A DNA stretch of 57,512 nt from an uncultured Fibrobacter sp. (GCA_946405515.1 CAMJHM010000008.1:1-57512), one strand, 5' to 3'; shown: positions 26,214 to 34,387, counted from the stretch's first letter. Notes: a model not told the origin generated them from the sequence alone. Translations and numbers: made by a program.

Positions 26214-27400
26214 GAAAACGGGTGTGGAATATAGGAGTAACGGTCATGTGCGGCGCTGCGCTGTGCATGGTTGGTTGCGGTTCGAATAGCGATGTTGCCG
26301 GCTCGTCTTTGGAGACGGAGAACTCCGTCGCGTTTTCTGTGCATTTTGCTGATGGCACTCCTGCGGCGCGTACGAAGGTCCTTGTCCGTTCGGCCTCTTA
26401 CCTTGCTGGTACAAATACTTCAACTGATACTTTTGTCGATGCCGAGACAGACGAAAATGGCGTCTTGAAAATCAAGACGATGAATGTCGGTTTCTATGTG
26501 GTCGAGGCTCGTAACGATTCGTTGAAGGGATTCAAGAAAATAGAGATTACCGAGGCCGATACTGGCCTTATCGAGATGCCGCTGCGTATCCAGAAACCGG
26601 GCGCCTTGAATGGTAAGGTGAACCTCCCGGATGGCACGGAGGGCGTGACGGTCTCTGTTCGCGGATTGGACTACTCCGTTCAGACTGATACATCCGGTTC
26701 GTTCTCGTTCGAGTCTTTGCCGGAAGGTAAACTTGAAGTGGTTGCGTTCCTTTATTCCGACAGCACGTACAAAGATGAAAACGGCTGGGAATCCCATGTA
26801 GAAGACATGAGAACTATCGGGACGAAGTTTGCGGAAATCAAGTCGAAGAAAACGGTTAATTCCTTCGAAATAGGTGAACCGGAACCTTTCTATGCCATGT
26901 TTGCTGATTTTGAAAGTGGTGTTAGAGGTTGGCGTACCGGTGTTTCCCAATATGCTGCGGCTAAACTCGAATCTGAACAGGTGGATGACCGTGAAGGTTG
27001 GGTGGCGCACTTCAGCTCTGTGAACGATTCCCTCCTGAACTGGGCCCTCATGGGATACGCCTTCAAAGATCCTGTGGATTTCAGCAATTTGGATTCCGTG
27101 GTATTCTGGGCGAAGGGCACGGACCATATCAGTGTCTCGTTCGACGTGAATGCGGATAGCACGGAAGACGTTGTTACCGGCAAGTCGTGGACGCACCTGG
27201 AACTGGATTCCGTATGGAGGCGTTACTGTGTTACCCCTGCCGACATGCTTGACAGTTCTGATACTAACGGAGAAAACCGCGGGTGGGATGCTGTCAAGAC
27301 TCATATAACGCATTTCTCCCTCTTCAGTGGGCCCGGGACGAGCGAGTTCTGGATTGACGATATCGAATTCTTCGGTATCAAGAAGAGTAAACTGAAATAA
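26210..27400 (+). CDS. Lipoprotein with carboxypeptidase-regulatory-like and CBM-like domains
   Basis: This 396-residue protein has a lipobox MVGC near residue 24. Residues ~40-125 and ~135-190 look like two Ig-like carboxypeptidase-regulatory domains (ADGTPAARTKVLVRSA, GALNGKVNLPDGTEGVTVSVRG). Residues ~225-390 form a beta-sandwich (FADFESGVRGWRTGVS ... TSEFWIDDIEFFGI) like the CIA30 or CBM-type jelly rolls that bind sugars. It overlaps the TIGR02147 gene by 4 bases. A surface-facing sugar-sensing or substrate-binding partner for that regulator is an inference; no ligand is known. Confidence 0.68.
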   Translation: MRKRVWNIGVTVMCGAALCMVGCGSNSDVAGSSLETENSVAFSVHFADGTPAARTKVLVRSASYLAGTNTSTDTFVDAETDENGVLKIKTMNVGFYVVEARNDSLKGFKKIEITEADTGLIEMPLRIQKPGALNGKVNLPDGTEGVTVSVRGLDYSVQTDTSGSFSFESLPEGKLEVVAFLYSDSTYKDENGWESHVEDMRTIGTKFAEIKSKKTVNSFEIGEPEPFYAMFADFESGVRGWRTGVSQYAAAKLESEQVDDREGWVAHFSSVNDSLLNWALMGYAFKDPVDFSNLDSVVFWAKGTDHISVSFDVNADSTEDVVTGKSWTHLELDSVWRRYCVTPADMLDSSDTNGENRGWDAVKTHITHFSLFSGPGTSEFWIDDIEFFGIKKSKLK

Positions 27401-27423
27401 AAATAAATATTTACCTTGCAAAG

Positions 27424-27452
27424 GAGCTGGCTGCGATGTCGGCTCTTTTTTT
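27424..27452 (+). terminator. Rho-independent terminator after the lipoprotein gene
   Basis: GAGCTGGC (27424-27431) pairs with GTCGGCTC (27438-27445) with two G-T wobbles, and seven T follow. Confidence 0.75.
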
Positions 27453-27495
27453 ATATTGTGCTAGTTAGTTTGTATTGAATGTGAAGTGGCAAAAT

Positions 27496-27564
27496 TTGAC
27501 AAAATGTCATTGGAACGATTTTTCAAATATGTGATTTGTGCTCTTGCGCATGTTAGATTTAGAA
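27496..27564 (+). promoter_or_regulatory. Dyad motif plus -10 element before GH30
   Basis: TTGACA-AAA-TGTCAT lies at 27496-27510, and the -10-like TAGATTTAGAA starts at 27554, exactly 43 bases after the motif. The start codon is at 27607. Confidence 0.65.
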
Positions 27565-27606
27565 AAAAAGCCGTGAATGTCCACGGTTAAGTGTAAAGGG
27601 CATGTT

Positions 27607-29655
27607 ATGTTTTGTAAAGGCCTCAAAAGAATCGTCCTTGCTTGTGGGGTTTTCATTACCATCGGTAATGCGGCCACGGTAGACGTAAAATTGGACGAAG
27701 AACACCAGGTTATCCGCGGCTTTGGCGGTATGGTGCATAACCAGTGGCAGAACGGCGGCGGGCTTTCCGACGCCGATGCGAAACTTGCGTTCGGAACGGG
27801 CGAGGGCACGATTGGCCTCAATACGCTCCGTATTCCCGTGTACGCCAGTTCCAATGACTTCAACAAGGAAGTCGCTGCAGCAAAATCTGCAAAGAAGTAT
27901 GCTGGCGATGACTTTATTCTTTATGCGACGCCCTGGACATCGCCTTATGCAGGCGCCAATCAGCATATAAGGTCTTCGGATTATCAGAAATATGTTGATC
28001 ACTTGAACAGCTTTACGGCATACATGAAAAACCAGGGGGTTCCCCTGTATGCAATTTCCATCAGCAACGAACCGGACTGGTGCGGTGAATGGGCCTGCTG
28101 GAGTGCCGACGAAATCTACAACTTCACCAAGGGTTACGCCGATCAGATGCGCAAGAACGGCACCAAGGTGATTTCGACGGAATCTTTCCGCTACGACAAG
28201 AACCTTTACAACAAGGTGCTGAACGACGCCAACGCCCTCAAGAACTGGGATATCCTCGGGGCGCACTTCTATGCGAGCCAGGCCTCTACGGGCGACGACT
28301 TTTTTGCGTACAAGCTGGCTGACCAGAAGGGCGTGGAACGCTGGATGACGGAACACTACACCGAAAGCCAGGGGAGCGGCAATTACTGGCGCAAGTACAT
28401 GAAGACGGGTGACCAGGCGAATACGGCTGTTTACGATACGGTGCGTGCGATGGATTTGGCTTACGAAATCCACCGTGGCCTTGTCATCGGCAATTTCAAC
28501 CAATATACTTGGTGGTACATTCGCCGCTGCTACGGCCTCATCATGGATAGGGACTTCGGCAACAAGCTGCAGGTGCCGCAGAACGAAATCGGCAAAATCA
28601 GCAAGCGCGGTTACGTGATGAGCCAGTTTGCCCGATTTATTCGCCCGGGGGCTGTCCGCGTGGGGGCGACTGCGAAGCCCGAAGCGAATCTGTTTGCTAG
28701 TGCCTACAAGAGCGCCAATGGGGACAGCGTCATCGTGGTGCTCGTGAATCGCGATTACAAGAACAAGAAGACGGTAACCGTGAACGTGCCCGGTGCAGAA
28801 ATCGCGACGTTCCACATGTACACGACTAGCGAGGCGAAGAACGCAAAAGACGAGGGCGAAGTCGAGGTGAAGAACGGTTCTGTGACTATTACCATGGATG
28901 CCGGTGACACGGAGAACAAGGACTGCATCGTGACGCTCGTGGGAGTCGGTACTCCGGCCGAACCGGTGCCGCGTCAACCTTACGGTGGACAAGTGGCGGT
29001 ACTTCCGGGAAAAATCGAAGCTGAGAATTATGACATCTCCGGCACGGGCAAGGGTAACGTTGCCTACAAGGATAATGACTCCGAGAACAAGGGCGGTGAA
29101 TATCGCGAAGACGGAGTGGATATTGAGAAGAGCGGCTCCAACTATGCCATCGGCCATACCGAGGTCGGCGAGTGGCTGGAGTATTCGGTGAAGGTGACGA
29201 AGGCGGGCTCCTATCCGTTGGTTGTCCATGCCGCGTCGGGCAGCGAATCTTCTGCTATCCAGTTCGCGATTGACGGCGTGAATGTGACCGAAACGGTTGC
29301 CGTTCCCAAGACGGGCGAGGACTGGAGCGTTTACGAAGATGTTAATGCGGGAACGGTCGACCTCAAGGAAGGCGAGCACATCGTGCGCTTGACTATTGTT
29401 GGGGATTACGCAAACGTTGACTGGTTCCGCTTTGGCGATGCTGACGAGGGTACTACGGCGGTGCCTGCCCTCGCTCAACTCGCTCAAGTTTCGGGCAAGT
29501 ACAAGGTGTTCGATGTGAATGGCGGTTATATCGGTATGGTCGAGGCCTCCGATATGCAGTCGCTGCGTGCCGGTACGGCAAAGCTTGCCAAACGCGGCGG
29601 AATTTACCTGGCTAAATCTTCCAAGGGGAAGACCCTGAAAATTGACGTAAAGTAA
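27607..29655 (+). CDS. GH30 glucuronoxylanase with CBM6 and T9SS-like tail
   Basis: This 682-residue protein starts at the ATG at 27607, 6-7 bases after AAAGGG; the upstream start at 27577 would delay the signal peptide (LKRIVLACGVFITIGNAA). The GH30 catalytic region (about 24-455) has acid/base Glu155 (SISNEPDW) and nucleophile Glu249 (WMTEHYTES), typical of subfamily 8 enzymes that cut glucuronoxylan. A CBM6 follows (about 463-595, PGKIEAENYD ... GEWLEYSVKV ... NVDWFRF). The C-terminal sorting domain covers ~620-682 (YKVFDVNGGYIGMV ... GIYLAKS). It is the first enzyme of the locus and is followed by a terminator and then the Rpn/Rhs island. Confidence 0.88.
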   Translation: MFCKGLKRIVLACGVFITIGNAATVDVKLDEEHQVIRGFGGMVHNQWQNGGGLSDADAKLAFGTGEGTIGLNTLRIPVYASSNDFNKEVAAAKSAKKYAGDDFILYATPWTSPYAGANQHIRSSDYQKYVDHLNSFTAYMKNQGVPLYAISISNEPDWCGEWACWSADEIYNFTKGYADQMRKNGTKVISTESFRYDKNLYNKVLNDANALKNWDILGAHFYASQASTGDDFFAYKLADQKGVERWMTEHYTESQGSGNYWRKYMKTGDQANTAVYDTVRAMDLAYEIHRGLVIGNFNQYTWWYIRRCYGLIMDRDFGNKLQVPQNEIGKISKRGYVMSQFARFIRPGAVRVGATAKPEANLFASAYKSANGDSVIVVLVNRDYKNKKTVTVNVPGAEIATFHMYTTSEAKNAKDEGEVEVKNGSVTITMDAGDTENKDCIVTLVGVGTPAEPVPRQPYGGQVAVLPGKIEAENYDISGTGKGNVAYKDNDSENKGGEYREDGVDIEKSGSNYAIGHTEVGEWLEYSVKVTKAGSYPLVVHAASGSESSAIQFAIDGVNVTETVAVPKTGEDWSVYEDVNAGTVDLKEGEHIVRLTIVGDYANVDWFRFGDADEGTTAVPALAQLAQVSGKYKVFDVNGGYIGMVEASDMQSLRAGTAKLAKRGGIYLAKSSKGKTLKIDVK

Positions 29656-29680
29656 TTGCGGAAAAGAAAATACTACGCAG

Positions 29681-29707
29681 GGTCCCTGGCATTGCCGGGG
29701 ATCTTTT
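29681..29707 (+). terminator. Rho-independent terminator of GH30
   Basis: GGTCCCTGGC (29681-29690) pairs with GCCGGGGATC (29694-29703) with two wobbles and a 3-base loop, followed by TTTT. The island junction begins directly after it. Confidence 0.75.
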
Positions 29708-29745
29708 GTATATATTTATGGCATGATGGGAAATTTATCCACAAG
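29707..29745 (+). repeat. Island junction sequence, copy 1
   Basis: TGTATATATTTATGGC is followed by ATGATGGG and then TTTATCCACAAG. The same block, nearly unchanged, opens the cassettes at 31425 and 34310. It holds a -10-like TATATATTTA, a start codon reading MMG, and a TTATCCACA word at 29735-29743 that matches a DnaA box. Here the frame opened by the ATGATG lacks Rhs sequence and runs on into the lipoprotein frame. Confidence 0.65.
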
Positions 29746-29779
29746 TACGGGGATTTCAAACGAGAAAATTAACAGTAAC

Positions 29780-30319
29780 ATGAAAGTGTTCGTGTATTTA
29801 ATCCTTTTGCCTTTCATGCTTCTCTTGACTTCCTGTTTCTATTTGGAAAGGGTTGTTGACTATGACGTAAAGGGGTGTGAAGATCCAAATCTTTTCTGCA
29901 TGGCTGATTTCCCTTATACCCAAGAGGAAGTCGGGGATTCCGTTGTTCCCTACCACAAATATTTTGTGGTACAGGTGAAGACCGGCTCGGATTATGGGAT
30001 TTTCCTGCCGAAGCATGTTGAAAAGAAGACTTCTATGGAGGATGCGTCCATTATAGATGAGTTTGGACAAAAAGTAAATTTGACGGTTATGCTAAAAAAT
30101 GGGGAAAAAGAAATAAAGATAGGATCGAATAAAATATTTCTTGAGATAGGTTTTGATACGGATTTCTTTATCTATGTTGTGACACCTTCTATTCCGTCAT
30201 ACGAGATTGAATTCCGGTTTGAGAAGAAGGATGGTACAGTCCATGTTTTCAGCTTTAAAATGAATCAGGAAGAAAACCATAAATTTCGTATTCTTCTGTT
30301 TGATTTGTTGGCCGGCTGA
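29780..30319 (+). CDS. Predicted lipoprotein, putative orphan immunity protein (cassette 1)
   Basis: This 179-residue protein starts at the ATG at 29780 (MKVFVYLILLPFMLLLTSC). The longer frame from 29723 is the junction leader. A lipobox LTSC lies at residues 16-19. The remainder is a beta-rich soluble domain of no recognised family. It follows a junction sequence identical in layout to the one opening the Rhs-tip cassette. In that cassette the equivalent lipoprotein sits directly after the toxin-like gene. By analogy it may be an immunity lipoprotein whose toxin has been lost. Confidence 0.5.
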   Translation: MKVFVYLILLPFMLLLTSCFYLERVVDYDVKGCEDPNLFCMADFPYTQEEVGDSVVPYHKYFVVQVKTGSDYGIFLPKHVEKKTSMEDASIIDEFGQKVNLTVMLKNGEKEIKIGSNKIFLEIGFDTDFFIYVVTPSIPSYEIEFRFEKKDGTVHVFSFKMNQEENHKFRILLFDLLAG

Positions 30320-30357
30320 TGTGTGGAATCCCTAATTTTTTTGGACGTTTTAAACAG

Positions 30358-31449
30358 CTTTTTTGTCGGCCTATTTTTGCAAAATATTTTTGGCTTGACT
30401 TGTGCTTCTTGCCGGTTTATATTGTCGGTGTTTGAAATATTCATCGACAATATCGACAGGGGAATGTACAATGGCCAAGCGCAAGCCGCTCAAGGACTGT
30501 ATTGTGAAGCCGGGCGAAAAGAGCCCGTTTGCAAATTTGCTGGTGGATTTGGCCTTCAAGAAGGCCTTCGACCCGGATAAACCTTCAAGCCGTGAAAACC
30601 TTGTGAACCTGCTGAACGACCTGCTGGAACCGCAGCTCAAGCGGCCTATCGTAACGGTAAAGACGCGCAACGTGGCGCACAACCTGAGTGGAAGTAAGGT
30701 GTCGCGCACGGCGATTTTTGACCTTCATTGCAAGGATGACATGGGAAATCTCATCGAAATTGAAGTACAGATCCGCAAACTGAAGAACTTCCGCAAGCGT
30801 CTCGCGTTTTATGCAAGCGAGATGGTCGCGAACCAGTCGGAACCAGGCGATGATTGGAATTACGATATAAAACCCACGTACGTGATTGCATTCGCGCGAC
30901 ATAAGGTGTTTGATGACGACCGGATTGTCCACCGTGCTGCTGTTACCGATCTTGAAACGGGTGCACAGTTTGTGGATGCCTACAATTTTACGACTGTTGA
31001 ACTTTCGAAGGTTCCCTTCTTTATCAAAAAGAAATCCGACGACTTGAGCAAGTGGCTGTTTTTCTTTCGTTTTCTGAACCGGCTTAAGGAACTGCCCGCC
31101 GAGTTGGACGAGAAAAAGTTCGAACACTTGACAGAAAGTTCAAAAGTATCTAACTTCAGCAAGGAAGAATTCGAGGTATACCAAAAAATGTATCACGAAA
31201 AATGGGACCACAATGTTATGGTCGATGGCATCTTTGAAGAATTCGCGGATGAGATCAACGCGAAGGTTGCCGAGAGCGTTTCTGAAAGTAAACGCGAAAT
31301 GGCGAAGGCTATGCTTGCCGATAATGTCCCTGTTGAGAAGATTGCCGCTTATTCCGGCCTTTCTGTAGAAGAAATCGCTAGGCTATAGCCCCTAATGCGT
31401 ACAAATGTACGCTTCCCGAAAAATCTGTATATATTTAAGGCATGATGGG
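30358..31449 (+). repeat. Rpn-carrying duplicated unit, copy 1
   Basis: This ~1.1-kb unit comprises an upstream region, the Rpn gene and a junction, and recurs at 33229-34333. The first ~330 bases and the last ~190 bases are almost identical between copies, while the middle of the gene differs at many synonymous and some non-synonymous sites. A 9-bp inverted repeat ATATTGTCG/CGACAATAT lies before the gene, and GCGTACA-AA-TGTACGC lies after it. Confidence 0.8.
30471..31388 (+). CDS. Rpn-family PD-(D/E)XK nuclease / transposase-like protein, copy 1
   Basis: This 305-residue protein starts at the ATG at 30471 after AGGGG. It belongs to the Rpn / PDDEXK_2 group: LLVDLAFKKAFD near residue 20, a nuclease core AIFDLHCKDDMGNLIEIEVQI (about 79-99, with the Asp and Glu-x-Glu/Gln pattern), and a C-terminal MAKAMLADNVPVEKIAAYSG helix region. 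Rpn proteins are reported to promote recombination in E. coli. It separates two cassettes of the island. The identity to copy 2 is highest at both ends of the gene. Confidence 0.82.
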   Translation: MAKRKPLKDCIVKPGEKSPFANLLVDLAFKKAFDPDKPSSRENLVNLLNDLLEPQLKRPIVTVKTRNVAHNLSGSKVSRTAIFDLHCKDDMGNLIEIEVQIRKLKNFRKRLAFYASEMVANQSEPGDDWNYDIKPTYVIAFARHKVFDDDRIVHRAAVTDLETGAQFVDAYNFTTVELSKVPFFIKKKSDDLSKWLFFFRFLNRLKELPAELDEKKFEHLTESSKVSNFSKEEFEVYQKMYHEKWDHNVMVDGIFEEFADEINAKVAESVSESKREMAKAMLADNVPVEKIAAYSGLSVEEIARL

Positions 31450-31465
31450 CCATTTATCCACAAGG
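31425..31465 (+). repeat. Island junction sequence, copy 2
   Basis: CTGTATATATTTAAGGC, ATGATGGG and TTATCCACAAGG appear in the same order as at 29707. The DnaA-box-like TTATCCACA is at 31454-31462. It follows the Rpn gene and opens the Rhs-tip frame; the -10-like element is so close to the ATG that a leaderless message would be needed. Confidence 0.65.
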
Positions 31466-32644
31466 GCCGGGACTGCAGACAACGTCTGGTACGACAGGGC
31501 TGCCCTCCCGGAGCATTGCTTCGGAACCTCAAGACAGTTCGCGAACCCGTACACCTATGGCGGGGACCCGCTCAACTATGTTGATCCGACGGGTATGTGG
31601 GCCGGCGGTGTAGGCCTTGTCGTAAGTTGGGATGAACAGCACGGTTGGGGCTTTGGTGTGGGGGCTGCAGCAGAAGTGGGACGCTACGGAATCAACACAT
31701 CCTACATGTTCCATCAGGATGGTTCGAATACGCTTGATTTGGGTGTGGAAGCGAAGATTCCTATACAGACTCCGTATATTTACCTTGAAATCAACATTGG
31801 GCTTGGTTTCTCGATGAACTCCTATACCGGGGCGGTGCTCTCGTCGCATGGAGGTGCCTGTGTCGGCGAGGTCGGAAACTGCGTTGGTGTGGACCAGGGT
31901 GGCAGTCTTTACTTTGATCGCGGTGGTGGTTTCCAGGGGATGACCGTCTACACGGAAGTGTATATGCAGTATGCGGGAGAAGCTCGTATTTCTACGGGAT
32001 ATGAAGCGGGTTTGTTCGGTGCCGAGGGCCGTGGGATGTATGCGGGGGTGAGTGGTTACGGCTTACATGCGGAGCTGACACATTTGGATGGCGGCGCGGA
32101 TGCGGTTGAAGCGAATTATGGATATCGCCATCAATTTAACATTGGTGAATATGATTCTAAAAATGGGATGCATTTTTCTAATACGGCAAAGACTATTGGG
32201 GGCTTATTTGCTTTAGACGTGAATCAGTCCATCTTGGCGATGTCTTGGCAACTGATTTCACGGTTTACATGGGAAAGTATTCAGACAGCATTTGGTTTAG
32301 GGATTGGAATTCTTGCATCGGAAATGGGGGTTGTTGAGGATGTCTCTTATGAACGTGGGGCGACGATATTGAGATATGATCCAAAGCATCCTATAATGAG
32401 ACTTTTTAAAGATAGGGCTTTTACTTCAGGTCCTTTTATTGCTGGACATAGAGATCGTCTTACACGAGATGAAGATGATATTCTCGGTCATGAATACGGA
32501 CATGCTTTACAGAGTCGTTTGTTTGGCCCTGGATATATTGTAGTAATGATTTTGAGTCCTATAAGTGCTGCTGTCAGTAAAGAACACATGAACATGTTTA
32601 TAGAACGTGATGCTACAGAGCGCTCTAAAAGGTATGGTTTTTAA
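31442..32644 (+). CDS. Orphan Rhs C-terminal tip with zincin-like HEYGH domain
   Basis: This 400-residue protein lacks a signal peptide and the long YD-repeat part of an Rhs protein. Residues ~37-53 carry the end of the Rhs core (NPYTYGGDPLNYVDPTGMW), after which polymorphic toxin tips normally begin. A glycine-rich beta region follows (about 55-260). The C-terminal ~100 residues contain DEDDILGHEYGHALQS, an HExxH metal-binding motif, and a later acidic NMFIERDATER. I infer a metallopeptidase-like toxin domain. It starts in the shared junction and ends directly against the next lipoprotein gene. As it stands it is probably a silent tip awaiting recombination into a full rhs gene, which is inference. 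Confidence 0.68.
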   Translation: MMGHLSTRAGTADNVWYDRAALPEHCFGTSRQFANPYTYGGDPLNYVDPTGMWAGGVGLVVSWDEQHGWGFGVGAAAEVGRYGINTSYMFHQDGSNTLDLGVEAKIPIQTPYIYLEINIGLGFSMNSYTGAVLSSHGGACVGEVGNCVGVDQGGSLYFDRGGGFQGMTVYTEVYMQYAGEARISTGYEAGLFGAEGRGMYAGVSGYGLHAELTHLDGGADAVEANYGYRHQFNIGEYDSKNGMHFSNTAKTIGGLFALDVNQSILAMSWQLISRFTWESIQTAFGLGIGILASEMGVVEDVSYERGATILRYDPKHPIMRLFKDRAFTSGPFIAGHRDRLTRDEDDILGHEYGHALQSRLFGPGYIVVMILSPISAAVSKEHMNMFIERDATERSKRYGF

Positions 32645-33013
32645 ATGAAATTAACGAATATTTTGCTTCTTGTGTTACTTTTTGTTTTGATTGGATGTGA
32701 TCCCTTTATCGCAAGAATTTCCGTTCATAATTTAGCTCAAGAATCTATTGATATAAAGGGGGACTATTATGGGCGAAGTCGAATAGGGGATAATCCAAAT
32801 GATTCAGTATGGCATAAACAAGTGAAAATAAATTCTGGTGACAGTGCTGTTTTTTTTCCTATATCTTGGAATTATGAATTAGATTCTCTGAAGATTACTA
32901 TTAAATATGAAGGGGGCCAAAATAGGGATTCGATAATCTTGTTTGATAGCAATGCTATTGATCGGCTTTATGAATATACAGAAGATTCTGTTGTCATAAT
33001 AGGTGGCAACTGA
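32645..33013 (+). CDS. Small lipoprotein, putative immunity protein to the Rhs tip
   Basis: This 122-residue protein has a lipobox LIGC at residues 15-18 followed by Asp at +2, which in E. coli keeps lipoproteins in the inner membrane. The body is beta-rich and AT-rich in coding, like the 3' half of the Rhs tip. The ATG directly abuts the stop of the tip gene (no gap), the usual layout for toxin then immunity. A periplasm-facing immunity protein fits a toxin acting in the periplasm. I recognise no family. Confidence 0.6.
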   Translation: MKLTNILLLVLLFVLIGCDPFIARISVHNLAQESIDIKGDYYGRSRIGDNPNDSVWHKQVKINSGDSAVFFPISWNYELDSLKITIKYEGGQNRDSIILFDSNAIDRLYEYTEDSVVIIGGN

Positions 33014-33024
33014 AATCGTTCCCC

Positions 33025-33213
33025 TTGTTTGTTGATTTCCATATGATTTCTTTTTCTTCTACAGAACCTCGTCATACAATTATTTTGAAGAAAAAAGAGA
33101 GTGATTCGTGTGGCTACAAACCCCTGAAATTCGATCCGGCAATCCTCCCGCTTGAAAGCCCCGGCTACAAGAAGCTACGCGAGTACGAGGAATCCCTCGG
33201 GAAACGTTTTTAA
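33025..33213 (+). pseudogene. Short ORF, probable remnant of a gene tail
   Basis: This open frame of 62 codons begins only at a TTG. Its first half is AT-rich like the preceding lipoprotein; from about 33113 the base composition shifts to GC-rich and codes YKPLKFDPAILPLESPGYKK up to a stop at 33213. The composition break suggests a recombination joint that left the 3' end of an older gene. It has no ribosome-binding site, and expression is doubtful. Confidence 0.35.
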
Positions 33214-33228
33214 ATGACGCTCCAGACA

Positions 33229-34333
33229 GAGTTTTTGTCCACCTATTTTTGCAAAATTATTTTGTCTTGACTTGTGCTTCTTGCCGGTTTATATTGTCGG
33301 TGTTTGAAATATTCATCAACAATATCGACAGGGGTATGTACAATGGCCAAGCGCAAGCCGCTTAAGGACTGTATAGTAAAACCGGGCGAAAAGAGCCCGT
33401 TTGCAAATTTGCTGGTGGATTTGGCCTTCAAGAAGGCCTTCGACCCGGATAAACCTTCAAGCCGTGAAAACCTTGTGAACCTGCTGAACGACCTGCTGGA
33501 ACCGCAGCTCAAGCGGCCTATCGTAACGGTAAAGACGCGCAACGTGGCGCACAACCTGAGCGGGAGCAGGGAATCCCGCACGGCCATTTTTGACTTGCAC
33601 TGCGAAGACGATATGGGCAACCTCATTGAGATAGAGGTGCAAATCCGCAAGCAAGACCACTTCCTGAAAAGGCTAGCTTTCTACGCCAGCGAGATAATCG
33701 CGAATCAGGCAGAACCCGGCGACGAATGGGATTACGACATAAAGCCGACATACGTCATAGCGCTTACCCAACACACGATGTTTGGTGACGACCGGATTGT
33801 CCACCGCGCTACGGTTACCGACTTGGATACGGGCGAACAGTTTCTGGACACGTTCAACTTCACGGCCATCGAACTTTCTAAGGTCCCCTTCTTCATTGAG
33901 CCCGGTTCTTCCAGCCTGCGCAAGTGGCTTTTCTTCTTGCGTTTCCTAGATAAGCTCAAGGAACTGCCTGCCGAACTTGACGAGAAAAAGTTTGAACAGT
34001 TGACGGAAAGTTCAAAAGTGTCTAAATTCAGCAAGGAAGAATTCGAGGCTTACCAGAAAGTGTATCACGAAAAATGGGACCATAACGTCATGGTGAAGGG
34101 CGTATTCGAGGAATTCGCGGACGAGATCAACGCGAAGGTCGAAGAGCGTGCGTCCAAGAAGGTCAACGAGCGTGAACGCGAAATGGCGAAGGCTATGCTC
34201 GCCGATAATGTCCCTGTTGAGAAGATTGCCGCTTATTCCGGCCTTTCTGTAGAAGAAATCGCTAGGCTATAGCCCCTAATGCGTACAAATGTACGCTTCC
34301 CGAAAAATCTGTATATATTTAAGGCATGATGGG
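33229..34333 (+). repeat. Rpn-carrying duplicated unit, copy 2
   Basis: This is the second copy of the unit at 30358-31449, in the same orientation and with the same flanking features. One base change (CGACAA to CAACAA) breaks the upstream inverted repeat of copy 1. The downstream hairpin GCGTACA-AA-TGTACGC is kept. The two copies could recombine and delete the Rhs-tip cassette. Confidence 0.8.
33343..34272 (+). CDS. Rpn-family PD-(D/E)XK nuclease / transposase-like protein, copy 2
   Basis: This 309-residue protein starts at the ATG at 33343 after AGGGG, exactly as in copy 1. It keeps the core AIFDLHCEDDMGNLIEIEVQI. Compared with copy 1, the first ~73 residues and last ~30 are the same, while the middle differs in both protein and synonymous sites. 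It also has 4 extra residues before MAKAMLADN. It lies between cassettes 2 and 3. Confidence 0.82.
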   Translation: MAKRKPLKDCIVKPGEKSPFANLLVDLAFKKAFDPDKPSSRENLVNLLNDLLEPQLKRPIVTVKTRNVAHNLSGSRESRTAIFDLHCEDDMGNLIEIEVQIRKQDHFLKRLAFYASEIIANQAEPGDEWDYDIKPTYVIALTQHTMFGDDRIVHRATVTDLDTGEQFLDTFNFTAIELSKVPFFIEPGSSSLRKWLFFLRFLDKLKELPAELDEKKFEQLTESSKVSKFSKEEFEAYQKVYHEKWDHNVMVKGVFEEFADEINAKVEERASKKVNEREREMAKAMLADNVPVEKIAAYSGLSVEEIARL

Positions 34334-34340
34334 AAATCTT
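34310..34340 (+). repeat. Island junction sequence, copy 3
   Basis: CTGTATATATTTAAGGC plus ATGATGGGAAAT is the same as in copies 1 and 2 up to position 34333 and then diverges. The frame opened by ATGATG stops after eight codons, so here only the leader remains. The DnaA-box-like word is missing. Confidence 0.6.
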
Positions 34341-34387
34341 TTAACAATCTAATATTGGAATAGATTTCATTCGTTATATGGATTTTC

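Noticed and set aside
29735..31462. TTATCCACA words (29735 and 31454) as part of a replication origin
   Set aside because: Only two copies, both inside a repeated coding junction, with no dnaA gene or AT-rich unwinding region nearby.
30351..34340. Rpn units as a complete insertion sequence
   Set aside because: I see no clear terminal inverted repeats or target-site duplications around the whole unit, so it is described as a duplicated unit with a transposase-like nuclease.
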